Part shown: piece by piece, positions 6,935-17,514 of the stretch
Layout: the number at the start of each line of letters is the position of its first letter
How positions within the stretch are numbered: position 1 is the first letter of the stretch
Assembly (NCBI GenBank): GCA_016177225.1
Contig: JACOVQ010000014.1
Location: 1-38,719, forward strand
DNA length: 38,719 bases
Source: Candidatus Zambryskiibacteriota bacterium
Lineage (GTDB): Bacteria > Patescibacteriota > Minisyncoccia > Phycocordibacterales > Zambryskibacteraceae
Direction: 5' to 3'
Made by a program: the position numbers and the translations under genes
Notes under the pieces: generated by a model
The model's database searches: none
Seen by the model: only the letters and a program-made list of their open reading frames with translations
What the model was told of the DNA's origin: nothing

Positions 6935-7617
6935 ATTGTTTCTCTTTTTAGAGATTCTACCAATCCTAACATTTTATACTTCAAGTGTTTACCCCTGCGT
7001 ACAAAGAGCCTACATACTCCAAAATAAGTATCATAATTGTCATAGATTTTCTTTATTTGAGTTTTGACAAAATAAGGTTTTCTTATTTGAGAATTATCCA
7101 AATTTAACAATTTTTTCCAAAAAATCAATACTTTATCAATTCTTTTCCTATGAATTTCATTTATTTGGATTCCACAAACCAAATCTTCTTGAGGCACATC
7201 CATAACTGATATTAGAAAATTTTTCATAAATAAAACCATCTGAGGGTCAGAATTAACAAATACAAATGTACTCGTAGACTCGGATTTTGAACCTTCACAC
7301 CAATACAGCGCTGAAGCAACCAAAGACATGTCTCTTTTTGAAACTTCTCTAATCGTCTTTCTTGCCCATTCATTTGCGGATTCAATTATTTCTAACTTTT
7401 TTCTTTTGTTTGCCTCTGCTCCCATTCTCTGACCTGTAGTAACTGACACGCCTTTATTTTTTCTAAGTTTCTCAAACTGAGATGAAGTTAAAATAATATC
7501 TCTACACCAGAGACTTATAGTGCTTTTAGAAGCCTCTAATTGTCTTGAAATTACTACTATTGACTCTCCGCCCTCTCTCATTTTGCGAGCCTGTATCCTC
7601 AAATCGTATTTAGCCAT
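6925..7617 (-). CDS. Helix-turn-helix protein with LAGLIDADG-like C-terminal domain
   Basis: About 230 aa from the ATG at 7617. Residues 1-45 form a resolvase/Xre-like HTH: ARKMREGGESIVVISRQLEA then SKSTISLWCRDI. The rest, beginning VASALYWCEGSKSES and running through FVNSDPQMVLFMKNFLISV, matches a widespread CPR family that resembles single-motif LAGLIDADG or WhiA-like domains. The catalytic acidic residue of homing enzymes is not obvious, and a regulatory role is equally possible. The gene ends 10 nt inside the downstream tRNA-Met gene. ORF extension to 7686 would enter the hairpin after the initiator tRNA, so I prefer the internal start. Confidence 0.6.
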   Translation of the reverse strand: MAKYDLRIQARKMREGGESIVVISRQLEASKSTISLWCRDIILTSSQFEKLRKNKGVSVTTGQRMGAEANKRKKLEIIESANEWARKTIREVSKRDMSLVASALYWCEGSKSESTSTFVFVNSDPQMVLFMKNFLISVMDVPQEDLVCGIQINEIHRKRIDKVLIFWKKLLNLDNSQIRKPYFVKTQIKKIYDNYDTYFGVCRLFVRRGKHLKYKMLGLVESLKRETMSG

Positions 7618-7665
7618 ATACAACATTATCTCATAAGTTCTAATACAATGTGCAGATTTATGTGG

Positions 7666-7702
7666 ATAACAAAACAGCGCAATCATTGCGCTGTTTTGTT
7701 AT
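7666..7702 (-). terminator. Long perfect palindrome, terminator of the initiator tRNA
   Basis: A 17-bp perfect stem with loop TCA, built from AACAAAACAGCGCAA and its complement and extended by two A-T pairs. It lies 6 bp beyond the initiator tRNA 3' end on the minus strand and leads into the HTH gene. The T-rich arm fits a Rho-independent terminator in either direction. Confidence 0.6.
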
Positions 7703-7708
7703 TACTTG

Positions 7709-7779
7709 TTGCGGGGGCCGGTACCGCCCCGGCTCCTACAGGTTATGAGCCTGTCGAGGTACTATTCCTCCACCCCGCT
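7709..7779 (-). tRNA. Initiator tRNA-Met (CAT) with atypical D and T loops
   Basis: The minus strand folds as a 71-nt cloverleaf: acceptor AGCGGGG/CCCCGCA with an A1-A72 mismatch (unpaired 1-72 is the bacterial initiator hallmark), D arm GAGG-AATAGTA-CCTC, anticodon arm ACAGG-CTCATAA-CCTGT, a 4-nt variable loop, and T arm GCCGG-GGCGGTA-CCGGC. The D loop lacks the G18-G19 pair and the T loop lacks the TTCRA consensus found in all other tRNAs of this window. The anticodon stem has two of the three usual G-C pairs. All stems pair perfectly, so it does not look like a decayed copy. Confidence 0.8.
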
Positions 7780-7821
7780 AACGTACAATTATACGCCTTT
7801 TTGCCAAATTTGCAACCAAAT

Positions 7822-8505
7822 TTATATGGGCGTCTGCACTAACCCGAATTCTTTAAATATTTTCTCAAAAAGGGCAATGACGCGTTTTGTTTCTCGTTCG
7901 TTCAAATCAAATCCTGTGCCGCCGTGAGCGATGGCGTTTCTCACTTTATGCGCTTCCCACGCTTCGTCGAGCGCAGAAAATTCATTCCTGTCCGCCGCTT
8001 TAAGCATCTCGCCCACCGAATCTCCTGGAAGTCCGAGGGTGCGTAAAAGCTCTTCCAGCATTACGTCGGCTTCCATTATGGCAAGTCTCCAATCCGAATG
8101 ATTTGTGGAATTAAGATAACTCATTACCTTTTCCCACTTCTCATTTCTTAAAGACTTTTTAATCACTTCCGCTTCTTCTGGAGAAATTTCGTAATCCAAA
8201 AGCGGCGGACTAAAAATTTTATCTTCCTCTTGGTTGATTTCTCTAAGGTTTCGAAGATTGTGAACGATACCGTAGATGCAAAGGGCACTCAATATGGCGG
8301 AGGCAACAATCCAGATTGGCCAGATTTCCAAGAGAAAAAAGTTTTTTAATCTAAACCAGATAAATTCAGGCGAACCGAGATTGAAGCTTGTTATATATTT
8401 CAAAAGAGCCGCCACAAGCAAAGACAAAACAAAAAGAAATATCAGAAGAGACGTCGGCGTATTGATGTGCTCATACCACTTTTTTTGCGGCGCTTCTTCA
8501 GCCAT
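7822..8505 (-). CDS. Membrane protein with HEPN-like C-terminal domain
   Basis: A protein of 227 aa. Two hydrophobic segments lie near residues 18-40 and 56-82, then a soluble helical domain from about 110. Near residue 192 it has HKVRNAIAHGG, which fits the RX4-6H motif of HEPN domains (R-N-x-x-A-H), followed by a further helix. HEPN domains are often RNases or nucleotide-binding modules, but this membrane-anchored CPR protein has no known function that I can name. It is followed by gatA-side genes on the same strand after a 9-bp gap. Confidence 0.55.
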   Translation of the reverse strand: MAEEAPQKKWYEHINTPTSLLIFLFVLSLLVAALLKYITSFNLGSPEFIWFRLKNFFLLEIWPIWIVASAILSALCIYGIVHNLRNLREINQEEDKIFSPPLLDYEISPEEAEVIKKSLRNEKWEKVMSYLNSTNHSDWRLAIMEADVMLEELLRTLGLPGDSVGEMLKAADRNEFSALDEAWEAHKVRNAIAHGGTGFDLNERETKRVIALFEKIFKEFGLVQTPI

Positions 8506-8514
8506 AGGTTTATT

Positions 8515-9801
8515 TTACTCTATTTCCCCCAAGAATTCTTTGCCTGCCCTAAATAAATTATCTTCCCTGCCCAAATCGGCCCAAAGCTGGAGATTATTAG
8601 GTATGGATATGGCGGGAATGCCGGCAATATTGACCGGCACCGTAAAGATATCTTCGATATAAGTTTCTACAGGGTCGGAACTCTTTTCTCCGATTTTCCA
8701 CGCGCCGTTTGGAGTGGTCGGCAGAACAATTAAATCATATTTTTTAAAAGCTTCTCGAAGCTCTTGGGTAATCTTTTTCCTCACGGCAATAGCTTTCCCG
8801 TAATAAGCATCATAATAGCCGGAAGATAGAACGTACGTGCCCAAAATAATTCTGCGGCGCACTTCCTTGCCGAAACCGGCGCCCCGAGTTTTGAAGTAAT
8901 CATCAATACTATTCTCCCCATCGACATGCAGACCGTATTTCACTCCGTCAAAGCGAGCCAGATTAGCCGAAGCTTCAGCCAAAGCAATAATGTAATAAGC
9001 CGAGAGAGAATATTTGAGAGAAGGCAATTTAATGTCGTGGATTTCATAACCCAGCGTTTTTAATTTGTCTTCAGCTTCTTTGAAACTCTTTTTTACTTCG
9101 CCACTCACTCCTTCGCTTCCGACAAAATCGCGTGGAATGCCAATCGTTTTATTAAATTTCTTTTTATTCGGATATGTATCGTCATTAATACTGGTACTGT
9201 CATTAAAATCTTCGCCTTTTATTACGTTGTAAATGATTTCTGCGTCTGTAACGGTTTTCGTCAAAGGGCCAATTTGGTCGAGAGACGAGCCATAAGCAAT
9301 AAGCCCGAAGCGAGAGACTCTCCCATACGTCGGTTTCAACCCAACCACTCCGCAAAATGCTGCCGGTTGCCTAATCGAACCTCCTGTATCAGAACCGAGA
9401 GCCATATCACACATGCCGGCCGCCACGGATGCCGCCGCACCGCCAGAAGAACCTCCGGGCACTCTTTCTAGATTATGTGGATTCTTTGTTACACCATAAG
9501 CCGAATTCTCTGTAGAACTGCCCATGCCGAACTCGTCCATATTTGTGCGCCCAACGATAATTGCTCCGGCTTCTTTTATTTTTCTTATGACCGTTGCATC
9601 GGAGATTGCAGTGAAATTTTCAAGTATCTTCGAGCCCGCACTAGCTTTATGGCCTTCTAGAAGAAGATTATCTTTTATCGATATCGTTTTTCCTGACAAA
9701 GCGCCTGCCCCGTACCAAGCTTGCTCTGGTGCGGGGTCTTCGAACACCTCAAGAAAGGCATGTATGTCTTTATCCTTATCGCGAATTTCTTTTGGCGTCA
9801 C
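8515..9801 (-). CDS. gatA: Aspartyl/glutamyl-tRNA amidotransferase subunit A
   Basis: Amidase subunit of GatCAB, which releases ammonia from glutamine to convert Glu-tRNA-Gln or Asp-tRNA-Asn to the amide form. The Ser-cisSer-Lys triad is seen as KTISIKDN (Lys near 45), RVPGGSSGGAAASVAAG (near 118) and GSDTGGSIRQPAAFCG (near 142). At 428 aa it is a little shorter than typical GatA (about 480), mainly at the N-terminus. The start overlaps the end of gatC by 4 bp, so they are coupled. gatB is not in this window. Confidence 0.95.
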   Translation of the reverse strand: MTPKEIRDKDKDIHAFLEVFEDPAPEQAWYGAGALSGKTISIKDNLLLEGHKASAGSKILENFTAISDATVIRKIKEAGAIIVGRTNMDEFGMGSSTENSAYGVTKNPHNLERVPGGSSGGAAASVAAGMCDMALGSDTGGSIRQPAAFCGVVGLKPTYGRVSRFGLIAYGSSLDQIGPLTKTVTDAEIIYNVIKGEDFNDSTSINDDTYPNKKKFNKTIGIPRDFVGSEGVSGEVKKSFKEAEDKLKTLGYEIHDIKLPSLKYSLSAYYIIALAEASANLARFDGVKYGLHVDGENSIDDYFKTRGAGFGKEVRRRIILGTYVLSSGYYDAYYGKAIAVRKKITQELREAFKKYDLIVLPTTPNGAWKIGEKSSDPVETYIEDIFTVPVNIAGIPAISIPNNLQLWADLGREDNLFRAGKEFLGEIE

Positions 9802-10073
9802 AGTATTTTCTTTACCTTTATATAATCACCTTCTCTCGATGGAGCTTGCGCGAGAATGGCATCAGTAAATTGTCCGGATGGATGAGATTCCGAGTCGGAA
9901 CGAAACACATTCTTTAACGTAAAACCTGTCGAACCTTCGGAAACGTCGACTGATTTAATCTCGCTGACGTAATTAAGAATTGAGCCGAGTTCTTTAGCCA
10001 AATTTTCCGCTTCTTCATCCGATACATCAATCCTTGCGAGCTTAGCCAATTTCAAAACCTCCTCCTTATTCAT
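9798..10073 (-). CDS. gatC: Aspartyl/glutamyl-tRNA amidotransferase subunit C
   Basis: A small scaffold subunit of 91 aa that wraps between GatA and GatB. The N-terminal EVLKLAKLARIDVSDEEAEN is the standard GatC beginning, and the C-terminal EGDYIKVKKIL is the usual end. It overlaps gatA by 4 bp and begins 4 bp after the ligA stop, giving a ligA-gatC-gatA run. Confidence 0.93.
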   Translation of the reverse strand: MNKEEVLKLAKLARIDVSDEEAENLAKELGSILNYVSEIKSVDVSEGSTGFTLKNVFRSDSESHPSGQFTDAILAQAPSREGDYIKVKKIL

Positions 10074-10077
10074 CCTG

Positions 10078-12487
<2,410 letters not shown>

Positions 12488-12497
<10 letters not shown>

Positions 12498-12988
12498 TTA
12501 AAAATATTTTCTCTGGCTCGAAAACTTTGTGAGGCAGTTCCTTTCGACCAATCTATGGTAACAAGAATCGAAACTTCGTAACCATTGATTTGCTCAAGCT
12601 GTATCTCTCTCTTTAAAACCGTTGGAGGCCAGAGAGCATTATAGCCGAAGAAGCCCGTCTGCGTATCTTGTCTTAGTACTGGACAGGTGCCAAATAAGCC
12701 GCAAGCAGCAACATTAGAATTCTCAACCGGACTGACTGTGCATGAGTTGGGAGAAAAGCAATCAGATAAACCGGTAAGCCAGTCGCGTCCGGCAAGAGCA
12801 TTTTCATCACGGATATTGCGCACTTGCTCGAAACCTTCCTGGGCGAGATAGAAGGCAATTACCTGATCTTTAGAAAAAATATATGATGAAATGCCGGTTT
12901 GCAGAGCGGCAGATGCCCCAGCGATGGCGGCGAGTAAAATCGCCATGGCCACCAAACTTTCGATAATTGTGAATCCGTTATTTTTCAT
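12488..12988 (-). CDS. Type IV minor pseudopilin (PilV/GspI-like)
   Basis: A protein of 166 aa. The leader MKNNG is followed by FTIIESLVAMAILLAAIAG, a typical prepilin site with Glu at position 5 of the mature form. The middle part FYLAQEGFEQVRNIRDENAL is the conserved PilV/GspI-like block common in CPR. Four cysteines lie near residues 77-105. It overlaps both neighbours by a few bases, so translation is coupled. Confidence 0.8.
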
Positions 12989-13542
12989 AAAGCTCTATCT
13001 AGAGTGCGTTCGGACACGAGAGTCTGCAAAGTGAAATCCGAACGGCTCTTACCGGAACCGGCATGGCTCTTAATCTTCATAACTACTTTGGGCTGAAGAG
13101 CGTCTGCGCTTGAAGCGCCTTGAGCATAGAACACCAGGTCGTCTATGACTATCTCCGGGGCCGTTACTGCAAGGTACGAGCCGGTTCCGACTTTCTTCTC
13201 TATCGAGGCGTTATTAAAGCGATAAGTAATTTGCGCGCCATCGCTCGAAAGAAAACTTATAATAATATCGCCGGAAGAGCAATTTTGCGGAATGCTTACA
13301 TCTCCTCCGCCGCAATGATAATTTCTGCCAAAGCGCATTTCTCGGGACATGCTTTCGACGGCGAGATTAAGGTTATTGAGCACCGTTTTTAAAGAACGAG
13401 ATTTGCGATTAACGTCAAAAATATTGAGAAGAGAACCCATGGAAATGGTCATTACTATGGTAAAGATTGCAATCGCCGTCATCAACTCGATGAGCGTGAA
13501 CCCTTTTTGAAAATTGAAAATTGAAAATTGAAAATTTTTCAT
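12985..13542 (-). CDS. Type IV minor pseudopilin (PilW/GspJ-like) with heptamer repeat in its leader
   Basis: About 185 aa from the ATG at 13542. The leader peptide MKNFQFSIFNFQKG is encoded largely by tandem TTGAAAA-type heptamers, then comes FTLIELMTAIAIFTIVM, a class III prepilin helix with Glu5. The block LNNLNLAVESMSREMRFG is typical of PilW/GspJ-like minor pilins. A start at 13578 would run into the preceding gene, so the internal ATG is preferred. It overlaps the next gene by 4 bp. Confidence 0.78.
   Translation of the reverse strand: MKNFQFSIFNFQKGFTLIELMTAIAIFTIVMTISMGSLLNIFDVNRKSRSLKTVLNNLNLAVESMSREMRFGRNYHCGGGDVSIPQNCSSGDIIISFLSSDGAQITYRFNNASIEKKVGTGSYLAVTAPEIVIDDLVFYAQGASSADALQPKVVMKIKSHAGSGKSRSDFTLQTLVSERTLDRAL
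13508..13540. repeat. Heptanucleotide tandem repeat at the pseudopilin start
   Basis: On the plus strand GAAAATT is repeated four times, with partial units on each side. It lies within the first 13 codons of the pseudopilin. Because 7 is not a multiple of 3, gain or loss of one unit would shift the frame of the gene. Confidence 0.75.
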
Positions 13543-13543
13543 A

Positions 13544-14107
13544 TCATTGTACGGTAATTTGCCCGCTGGTATAAACAATAACAGATTTTACTCGCCCCGC
13601 CGGACTCTTGAGCGTTATCTTTGCTCCAATGACATTCTCTATCGGGTTGGAGAAAACCAGTTGCGGCTCGGTCTTTGGGCGAATGAAAGTGATGTCGACT
13701 CTCTCTATGCCGCAATCTTCAGGGCTGGAAGATTTGACAGCGCAGATATCGGCAATATAGTTATCGCGAGAAATATTGATTTGAGAAAGATTTTCTTCCG
13801 CATCATAAATTTTATCGCCATCCAAGTCTGTAAAGTAGACATAGGCTTTGTTGGAACTGAGAGTAAAAGACAAGCCGTAAGCGGCTGAGAAATTGGCGGA
13901 GCCAGACCCGGCTTCCCTGACGGCGGCGCCGTAAGTTTGCGCCTGCGATAAAGAGAGAGAGATGTCGTCAGCCAAGTTTGAGAGAGCAATGCTATCGCTG
14001 TAAGAAGACTGGTTGGAAATAATTGCAGTAAGAATAATGGAAGCAATGCCAATAGAAACGATAAGTTCAACAAGACTGAAGCCGGTATTTTTAAAATGAG
14101 ATGACAT
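13544..14107 (-). CDS. Type IV pseudopilin (GspH/FimT-like)
   Basis: A protein of 187 aa beginning MSSHFKNTG with the cleavage site before FSLVELIVSIGIASIILTA, a standard prepilin helix with Glu5. LADDISLSLSQAQTYGAAVR is the usual second helix of GspH/FimT-like pseudopilins, and KSVIVYTSGQITVQ ends the beta domain. It overlaps the prepilin peptidase gene by 17 bp and heads the minor pilin run. Confidence 0.8.
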   Translation of the reverse strand: MSSHFKNTGFSLVELIVSIGIASIILTAIISNQSSYSDSIALSNLADDISLSLSQAQTYGAAVREAGSGSANFSAAYGLSFTLSSNKAYVYFTDLDGDKIYDAEENLSQINISRDNYIADICAVKSSSPEDCGIERVDITFIRPKTEPQLVFSNPIENVIGAKITLKSPAGRVKSVIVYTSGQITVQ

Positions 14108-14783
14108 GCAATAAATCTAGATTTAGCATCATGCCGAGCCAAGCGCCCAGTATCATAAACGGCGCGAATGGCACTTCGCTTTTCATTGTAAGCCCTTTTC
14201 GCCGCATGAGAAAGAGGCTTACTATCGCCCCTATCCAAAAGGCCACCACGATGGCAGAGAAGCCTTGTGCTCCGCCGAGGAGGAGTCCGATAGATAACCC
14301 GAGTTTGGCATCGCCGAAGCCGATAATGCGACCTTTACTGATAAGCCATAGGAGAGCAAAAAATGTGAAGATAATTAGTCCTGCCAATAGATGCCGTCCG
14401 AACAATAGAGAGATGATGATAACGGAGTAGACAAGAGTGTCTGGAATAATTTTGTGATGAAAATCGTAAATAAGGATGACGATATAAATGCAAAATACCG
14501 GCAACATCCACAGCGGCACGGTAATAAACACCAGACCAGTAAACAGTTCGATAAGCGGGTATTGATAAGAAATTTTTGCTTCGCAATTTCCGCATTTGCC
14601 TCTTTGAACCAGAAAACTTAGAATCGGGATTAACTCATGCCATTTGAGAACCTTCCTGCAATGCGGGCACGCGCTTCTACCACCGATACTTTTCTTACCA
14701 AAACGCAGAGCTACAACATTAAGAAAACTGCCAAATACCATACCGAAAACAAAAAGGAGTGCTGTGTTAGCAAACGGCGTCAC
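14091..14783 (-). CDS. pilD: Prepilin peptidase / N-methyltransferase
   Basis: A membrane aspartyl protease that cuts the prepilin leader and methylates the new N-terminus. GSFLNVVALRFGK is the typical first helix end. The zinc site is CPHCRKVLKW with CGNCEAKIS. The two catalytic aspartates are expected in LIYDFHHKIIPD and in GFGDAKLG. About seven membrane segments follow. The frame continues upstream to 14873 over the pilin gene, but a GTG at 14783 gives the usual short N-terminus; the start is uncertain. It overlaps the pilin stop by 17 bp and processes the pilins encoded on both sides. Confidence 0.88.
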   Translation of the reverse strand: MTPFANTALLFVFGMVFGSFLNVVALRFGKKSIGGRSACPHCRKVLKWHELIPILSFLVQRGKCGNCEAKISYQYPLIELFTGLVFITVPLWMLPVFCIYIVILIYDFHHKIIPDTLVYSVIIISLLFGRHLLAGLIIFTFFALLWLISKGRIIGFGDAKLGLSIGLLLGGAQGFSAIVVAFWIGAIVSLFLMRRKGLTMKSEVPFAPFMILGAWLGMMLNLDLLHVISF

Positions 14784-15192
14784 CAGAGCCGATGGTACCA
14801 GCAGATTTTGAGGTTCCGAGACTGTCAACGCACCAATTTCCTCCCGCTCCAGGAAGAAGAGCCGAGACGGCATAACCGGTACCAGTGGATACGCAAGTCA
14901 GAGTCGCGCCGGTCGGATAATTGCCTGCGGTAGTGTAGTTGACCATACCGGAAGCGGCGTCAGAAAACATGTTGTTGCAACTGGCGGTGACAGTACCATA
15001 ACTGCCGTTATTGTCGTAGTAAATTTCTGCAGCGGCTCTGAGTCCTGAAAGCTGAGCTTTAATTTTTGCATCATTGCCTTTGCCTCGCGCCGTATTGAGA
15101 GAAGTCAAGACCACTGAAGACAAAATGCCGATGATAGCAATGACTACCAAAAGTTCGATAAGAGTGAAGCCTCTTGTTCTATTTTTATCCAT
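14767..15192 (-). CDS. Type IV major pilin
   Basis: A protein of 141 aa with the leader MDKNRTRG and mature start FTLIELLVVIAIIGILSSVV, an ideal type IVa pilin helix with Glu5. It is followed by LNTARGKGNDAKIKAQLSGL, common to CPR pilins. Cysteines near residues 68 and 99 and the pair near 122 and 141 may form the D-region disulphide. A TATAAT box 6 bp before the ATG suggests its own strong, leaderless promoter. PilC lies 14 bp upstream. CPR pili probably serve attachment to host cells or DNA uptake (inference from the phylum). Confidence 0.9.
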   Translation of the reverse strand: MDKNRTRGFTLIELLVVIAIIGILSSVVLTSLNTARGKGNDAKIKAQLSGLRAAAEIYYDNNGSYGTVTASCNNMFSDAASGMVNYTTAGNYPTGATLTCVSTGTGYAVSALLPGAGGNWCVDSLGTSKSAGTIGSGDAVC

Positions 15193-15198
15193 GATGTT

Positions 15199-15204
15199 AT
15201 TATA
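15199..15204 (-). promoter_or_regulatory. -10 box TATAAT, 6 bp before the pilin ATG
   Basis: A perfect TATAAT on the minus strand inside the 14-bp pilC-pilin gap, with six bases to the ATG and no Shine-Dalgarno. It would give pilin an independent transcript. Confidence 0.5.
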
Positions 15205-15206
15205 CC

Positions 15207-16415
15207 TTAAACGCCTCCGGAATTGGCAATCTGGTATATGGGGATAAGAACGGAAGCCATAATCAGCCCGACACTTAAGCCTAAAAGCACTATCATCATG
15301 GGTTCTATCAGGCTTACCAAAGTATCAACCGAGTCCATCACTTCCCTTTGATAAAAGTGGGCCATGGTACCCAAGATAGAACCTAATTCTCCGGACTCCT
15401 CGCCAACCTTAATCATCTGAACCAAGGTACTGGGAATTTCTTTATATTGAGACAGGGACTGCGACAAAGAACGGCCTTCTTTAACGGCGAGAAGTGCTCC
15501 CTCCAAAATTTCTCGATAGACTTCGTTGTCCACAACCGAAGAAGTGACTTCAATGGCCTTGACCATGGGAATGCCGGACATGACCATTGTATTCATATTA
15601 TCGGTGATGATTGAAAGATATAACTTCTTATAGATATCTCCAGCATACGGTATCTCAAGTTTGAATCTGGCAAGTTGAGCCCTCCCTTCGCGAGTGCGGG
15701 CAAATTTTACGATCAAAAATACGATGACTATCAAAGCGACAATTATAAGAAATCCGTAACTAACCAGAAAACTGCTCGCGGCAAAGACCACTTTCGAGTA
15801 GAACGGTACGGCTTCGCCTGATTCGGCAATGATAAGACTGATTTTTGGTATGACAAAAGTAAACATCAGCACCATTACCGCGATAAATACGACGATTACA
15901 AAACTGGGATAAATAAGAGCGTTCCTTGCTTTGGACATTACCTCGTAACTGCGGTTAATGTAATCGGCAAGGTATTTAAAGATTTCGTTGAGCTTGCCTG
16001 TCTCTTCTCCGGACCTTACCATATTGACGTAAAAATTGGAAAATATGGCCGGATGTTTCTCTAAAGCCTTTGAAATAGTGCTTCCGGCTTGAAGGTCAGT
16101 CGTTACTTGTATCAGGCTTTTTCTTAAAGTCTTGTTCTCCATCTCTTCTGACAAAAGAGAAAATATTTTTAGGGGTGAGATTCTTGCTTCAAAAAGAGCC
16201 GAGATTTGGCGGGAGAGCATGACTATTTCTTTCTGAGACACTCCCGAGCCGAACTTTATATTTGAAAGCCAGGAAGTTTTCTCGGCCGGCTCAATACTGG
16301 CCACGATAAGACCGCGTTTCTGGAGCGAACCGACGGCGACATCCATGGAAACGGCTTCGATGGAACCTCCCGTTCTTTTTCCTGAATTTTCTAAAGCTTT
16401 GTAATTAAATAGCAT
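15207..16415 (-). CDS. pilC: Type IV pilus inner membrane platform protein
   Basis: A protein of 402 aa of the GspF/PilC family that anchors the assembly ATPases at the inner membrane. The N-terminal LFNYKALENSGKRTGGSIEA is the standard start. Two GspF domains each hold a conserved segment: GEETGKLNEIFKYLADYINR near 135-155 and GEESGELGSILGTMAHFYQR near 335-355. Hydrophobic segments lie near 165-190, 210-235 and 370-395. It sits between pilT and the major pilin. Confidence 0.93.
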   Translation of the reverse strand: MLFNYKALENSGKRTGGSIEAVSMDVAVGSLQKRGLIVASIEPAEKTSWLSNIKFGSGVSQKEIVMLSRQISALFEARISPLKIFSLLSEEMENKTLRKSLIQVTTDLQAGSTISKALEKHPAIFSNFYVNMVRSGEETGKLNEIFKYLADYINRSYEVMSKARNALIYPSFVIVVFIAVMVLMFTFVIPKISLIIAESGEAVPFYSKVVFAASSFLVSYGFLIIVALIVIVFLIVKFARTREGRAQLARFKLEIPYAGDIYKKLYLSIITDNMNTMVMSGIPMVKAIEVTSSVVDNEVYREILEGALLAVKEGRSLSQSLSQYKEIPSTLVQMIKVGEESGELGSILGTMAHFYQREVMDSVDTLVSLIEPMMIVLLGLSVGLIMASVLIPIYQIANSGGV

Positions 16416-16439
16416 ATTACTTGCAGTGAGCTTGTCGAA

Positions 16440-17504
16440 CTATATCATTCTTTCGAGCGCTTTGGGATTGACTGAAAATTGAAAAGCATTTTCCACCGTT
16501 ATGTCGCCGCTTCTGACAAGCTGGGCCAAAGAGCGGTTTAGGTCTATCATGCCCTCTTCCGAGCTAGTTTCAATAACGGCGCCAATCTCATGAGTGCGCT
16601 TTTCTCTGATTAAATTAGAGACAGCATTGTTACTGATAAGAAGTTCATAAGCCGGAATAAGGCCTCCGGAAATTCTCGGCACAAGCCTTTGAGAAAAAAT
16701 GCCGAGAAGAGATTCTGATAACTGAATGCGGATTTGCGATTGCTGTTCCGGCGGGAAAGAATCGATAATGCGGTCGACCGTTTGAGATGCCGTATTGGTG
16801 TGGAGCGTTGAGAGCACTAAGTGTCCGGTTTCTGCCGCCGTGACCGCGGTCGAAATTGTCTCCGGGTCGCGCATTTCTCCTATCATCACGATATCGGCAT
16901 CCTGTCTGAACACTCCCTTTAATGCAGTGTGGAAATCCGGAGTATCGAGTTTTACTTCGCGCTGGTCAATAATCGCTTTTTTGGGCTCAAATACGAATTC
17001 TATCGGGTCTTCAACGGTAATAATGTGTTCCAGTCTTTCCGTATTGATTGCTTCGACCATCGTTGCGAGCGTAGTCGATTTGCCCACCCCTATCGGCCCC
17101 ACCACCAGAAAGAATCCTTGCTGGCGCTTGGCAAAACTCTCAAGAATCGGCGGCAAATTTAATTCGGCAAAGGTTTTGACGATAGACGGCACCAAACGCA
17201 TGGCAAGACTGATTTTGCCAAGCGCCTGATAAGCGTTGCAGCGGAAACGTTCCTGATTCTTATGATTGTAAGCAAAATTTACTTCTTTGCTGTTTTCAAA
17301 TTCTTTTTTCTGTTCCGGCGTAAGCATTGCCGATATCAGAACTTCCGTATCTTGCCGCGACAACGGAGAAATCTTTGTAAGCGGGATGAGAAAATTCGCC
17401 ACTCTTATGACGGGCAATCTACCTTCGGCGAAATGAAGGTCTGAAGCGCCTTCTTTAAAAACCGTCTCAACCAGCTCGTCTAAAAGTTTCTCATGCTCGG
17501 ACAT
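16440..17504 (-). CDS. pilT: Type IV pilus retraction ATPase
   Basis: A hexameric secretion ATPase of about 354 aa that depolymerises pili. It has Walker A GPIGVGKSTTLATMVEA (near 137, Ile replacing the usual Thr), the Asp box VEDPIEFVFEP, Walker B ADIVMIGEMRDPET and the His box TGHLVLSTLHTNTASQTVDR. The start at 17504 begins MSEHEKLLDELVETVFKEGA and lies 10 bp after the pilB stop. Presence of PilT implies dynamic, retractable pili. Confidence 0.93.
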   Translation of the reverse strand: MSEHEKLLDELVETVFKEGASDLHFAEGRLPVIRVANFLIPLTKISPLSRQDTEVLISAMLTPEQKKEFENSKEVNFAYNHKNQERFRCNAYQALGKISLAMRLVPSIVKTFAELNLPPILESFAKRQQGFFLVVGPIGVGKSTTLATMVEAINTERLEHIITVEDPIEFVFEPKKAIIDQREVKLDTPDFHTALKGVFRQDADIVMIGEMRDPETISTAVTAAETGHLVLSTLHTNTASQTVDRIIDSFPPEQQSQIRIQLSESLLGIFSQRLVPRISGGLIPAYELLISNNAVSNLIREKRTHEIGAVIETSSEEGMIDLNRSLAQLVRSGDITVENAFQFSVNPKALERMI

Positions 17505-17514
17505 ATAAGTTTTA

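Noticed and set aside
13508-13540. CRISPR array
   Set aside because: The repeat unit is only 7 bp without spacers; it is a simple tandem repeat. No CRISPR array or cas gene was seen in the window.
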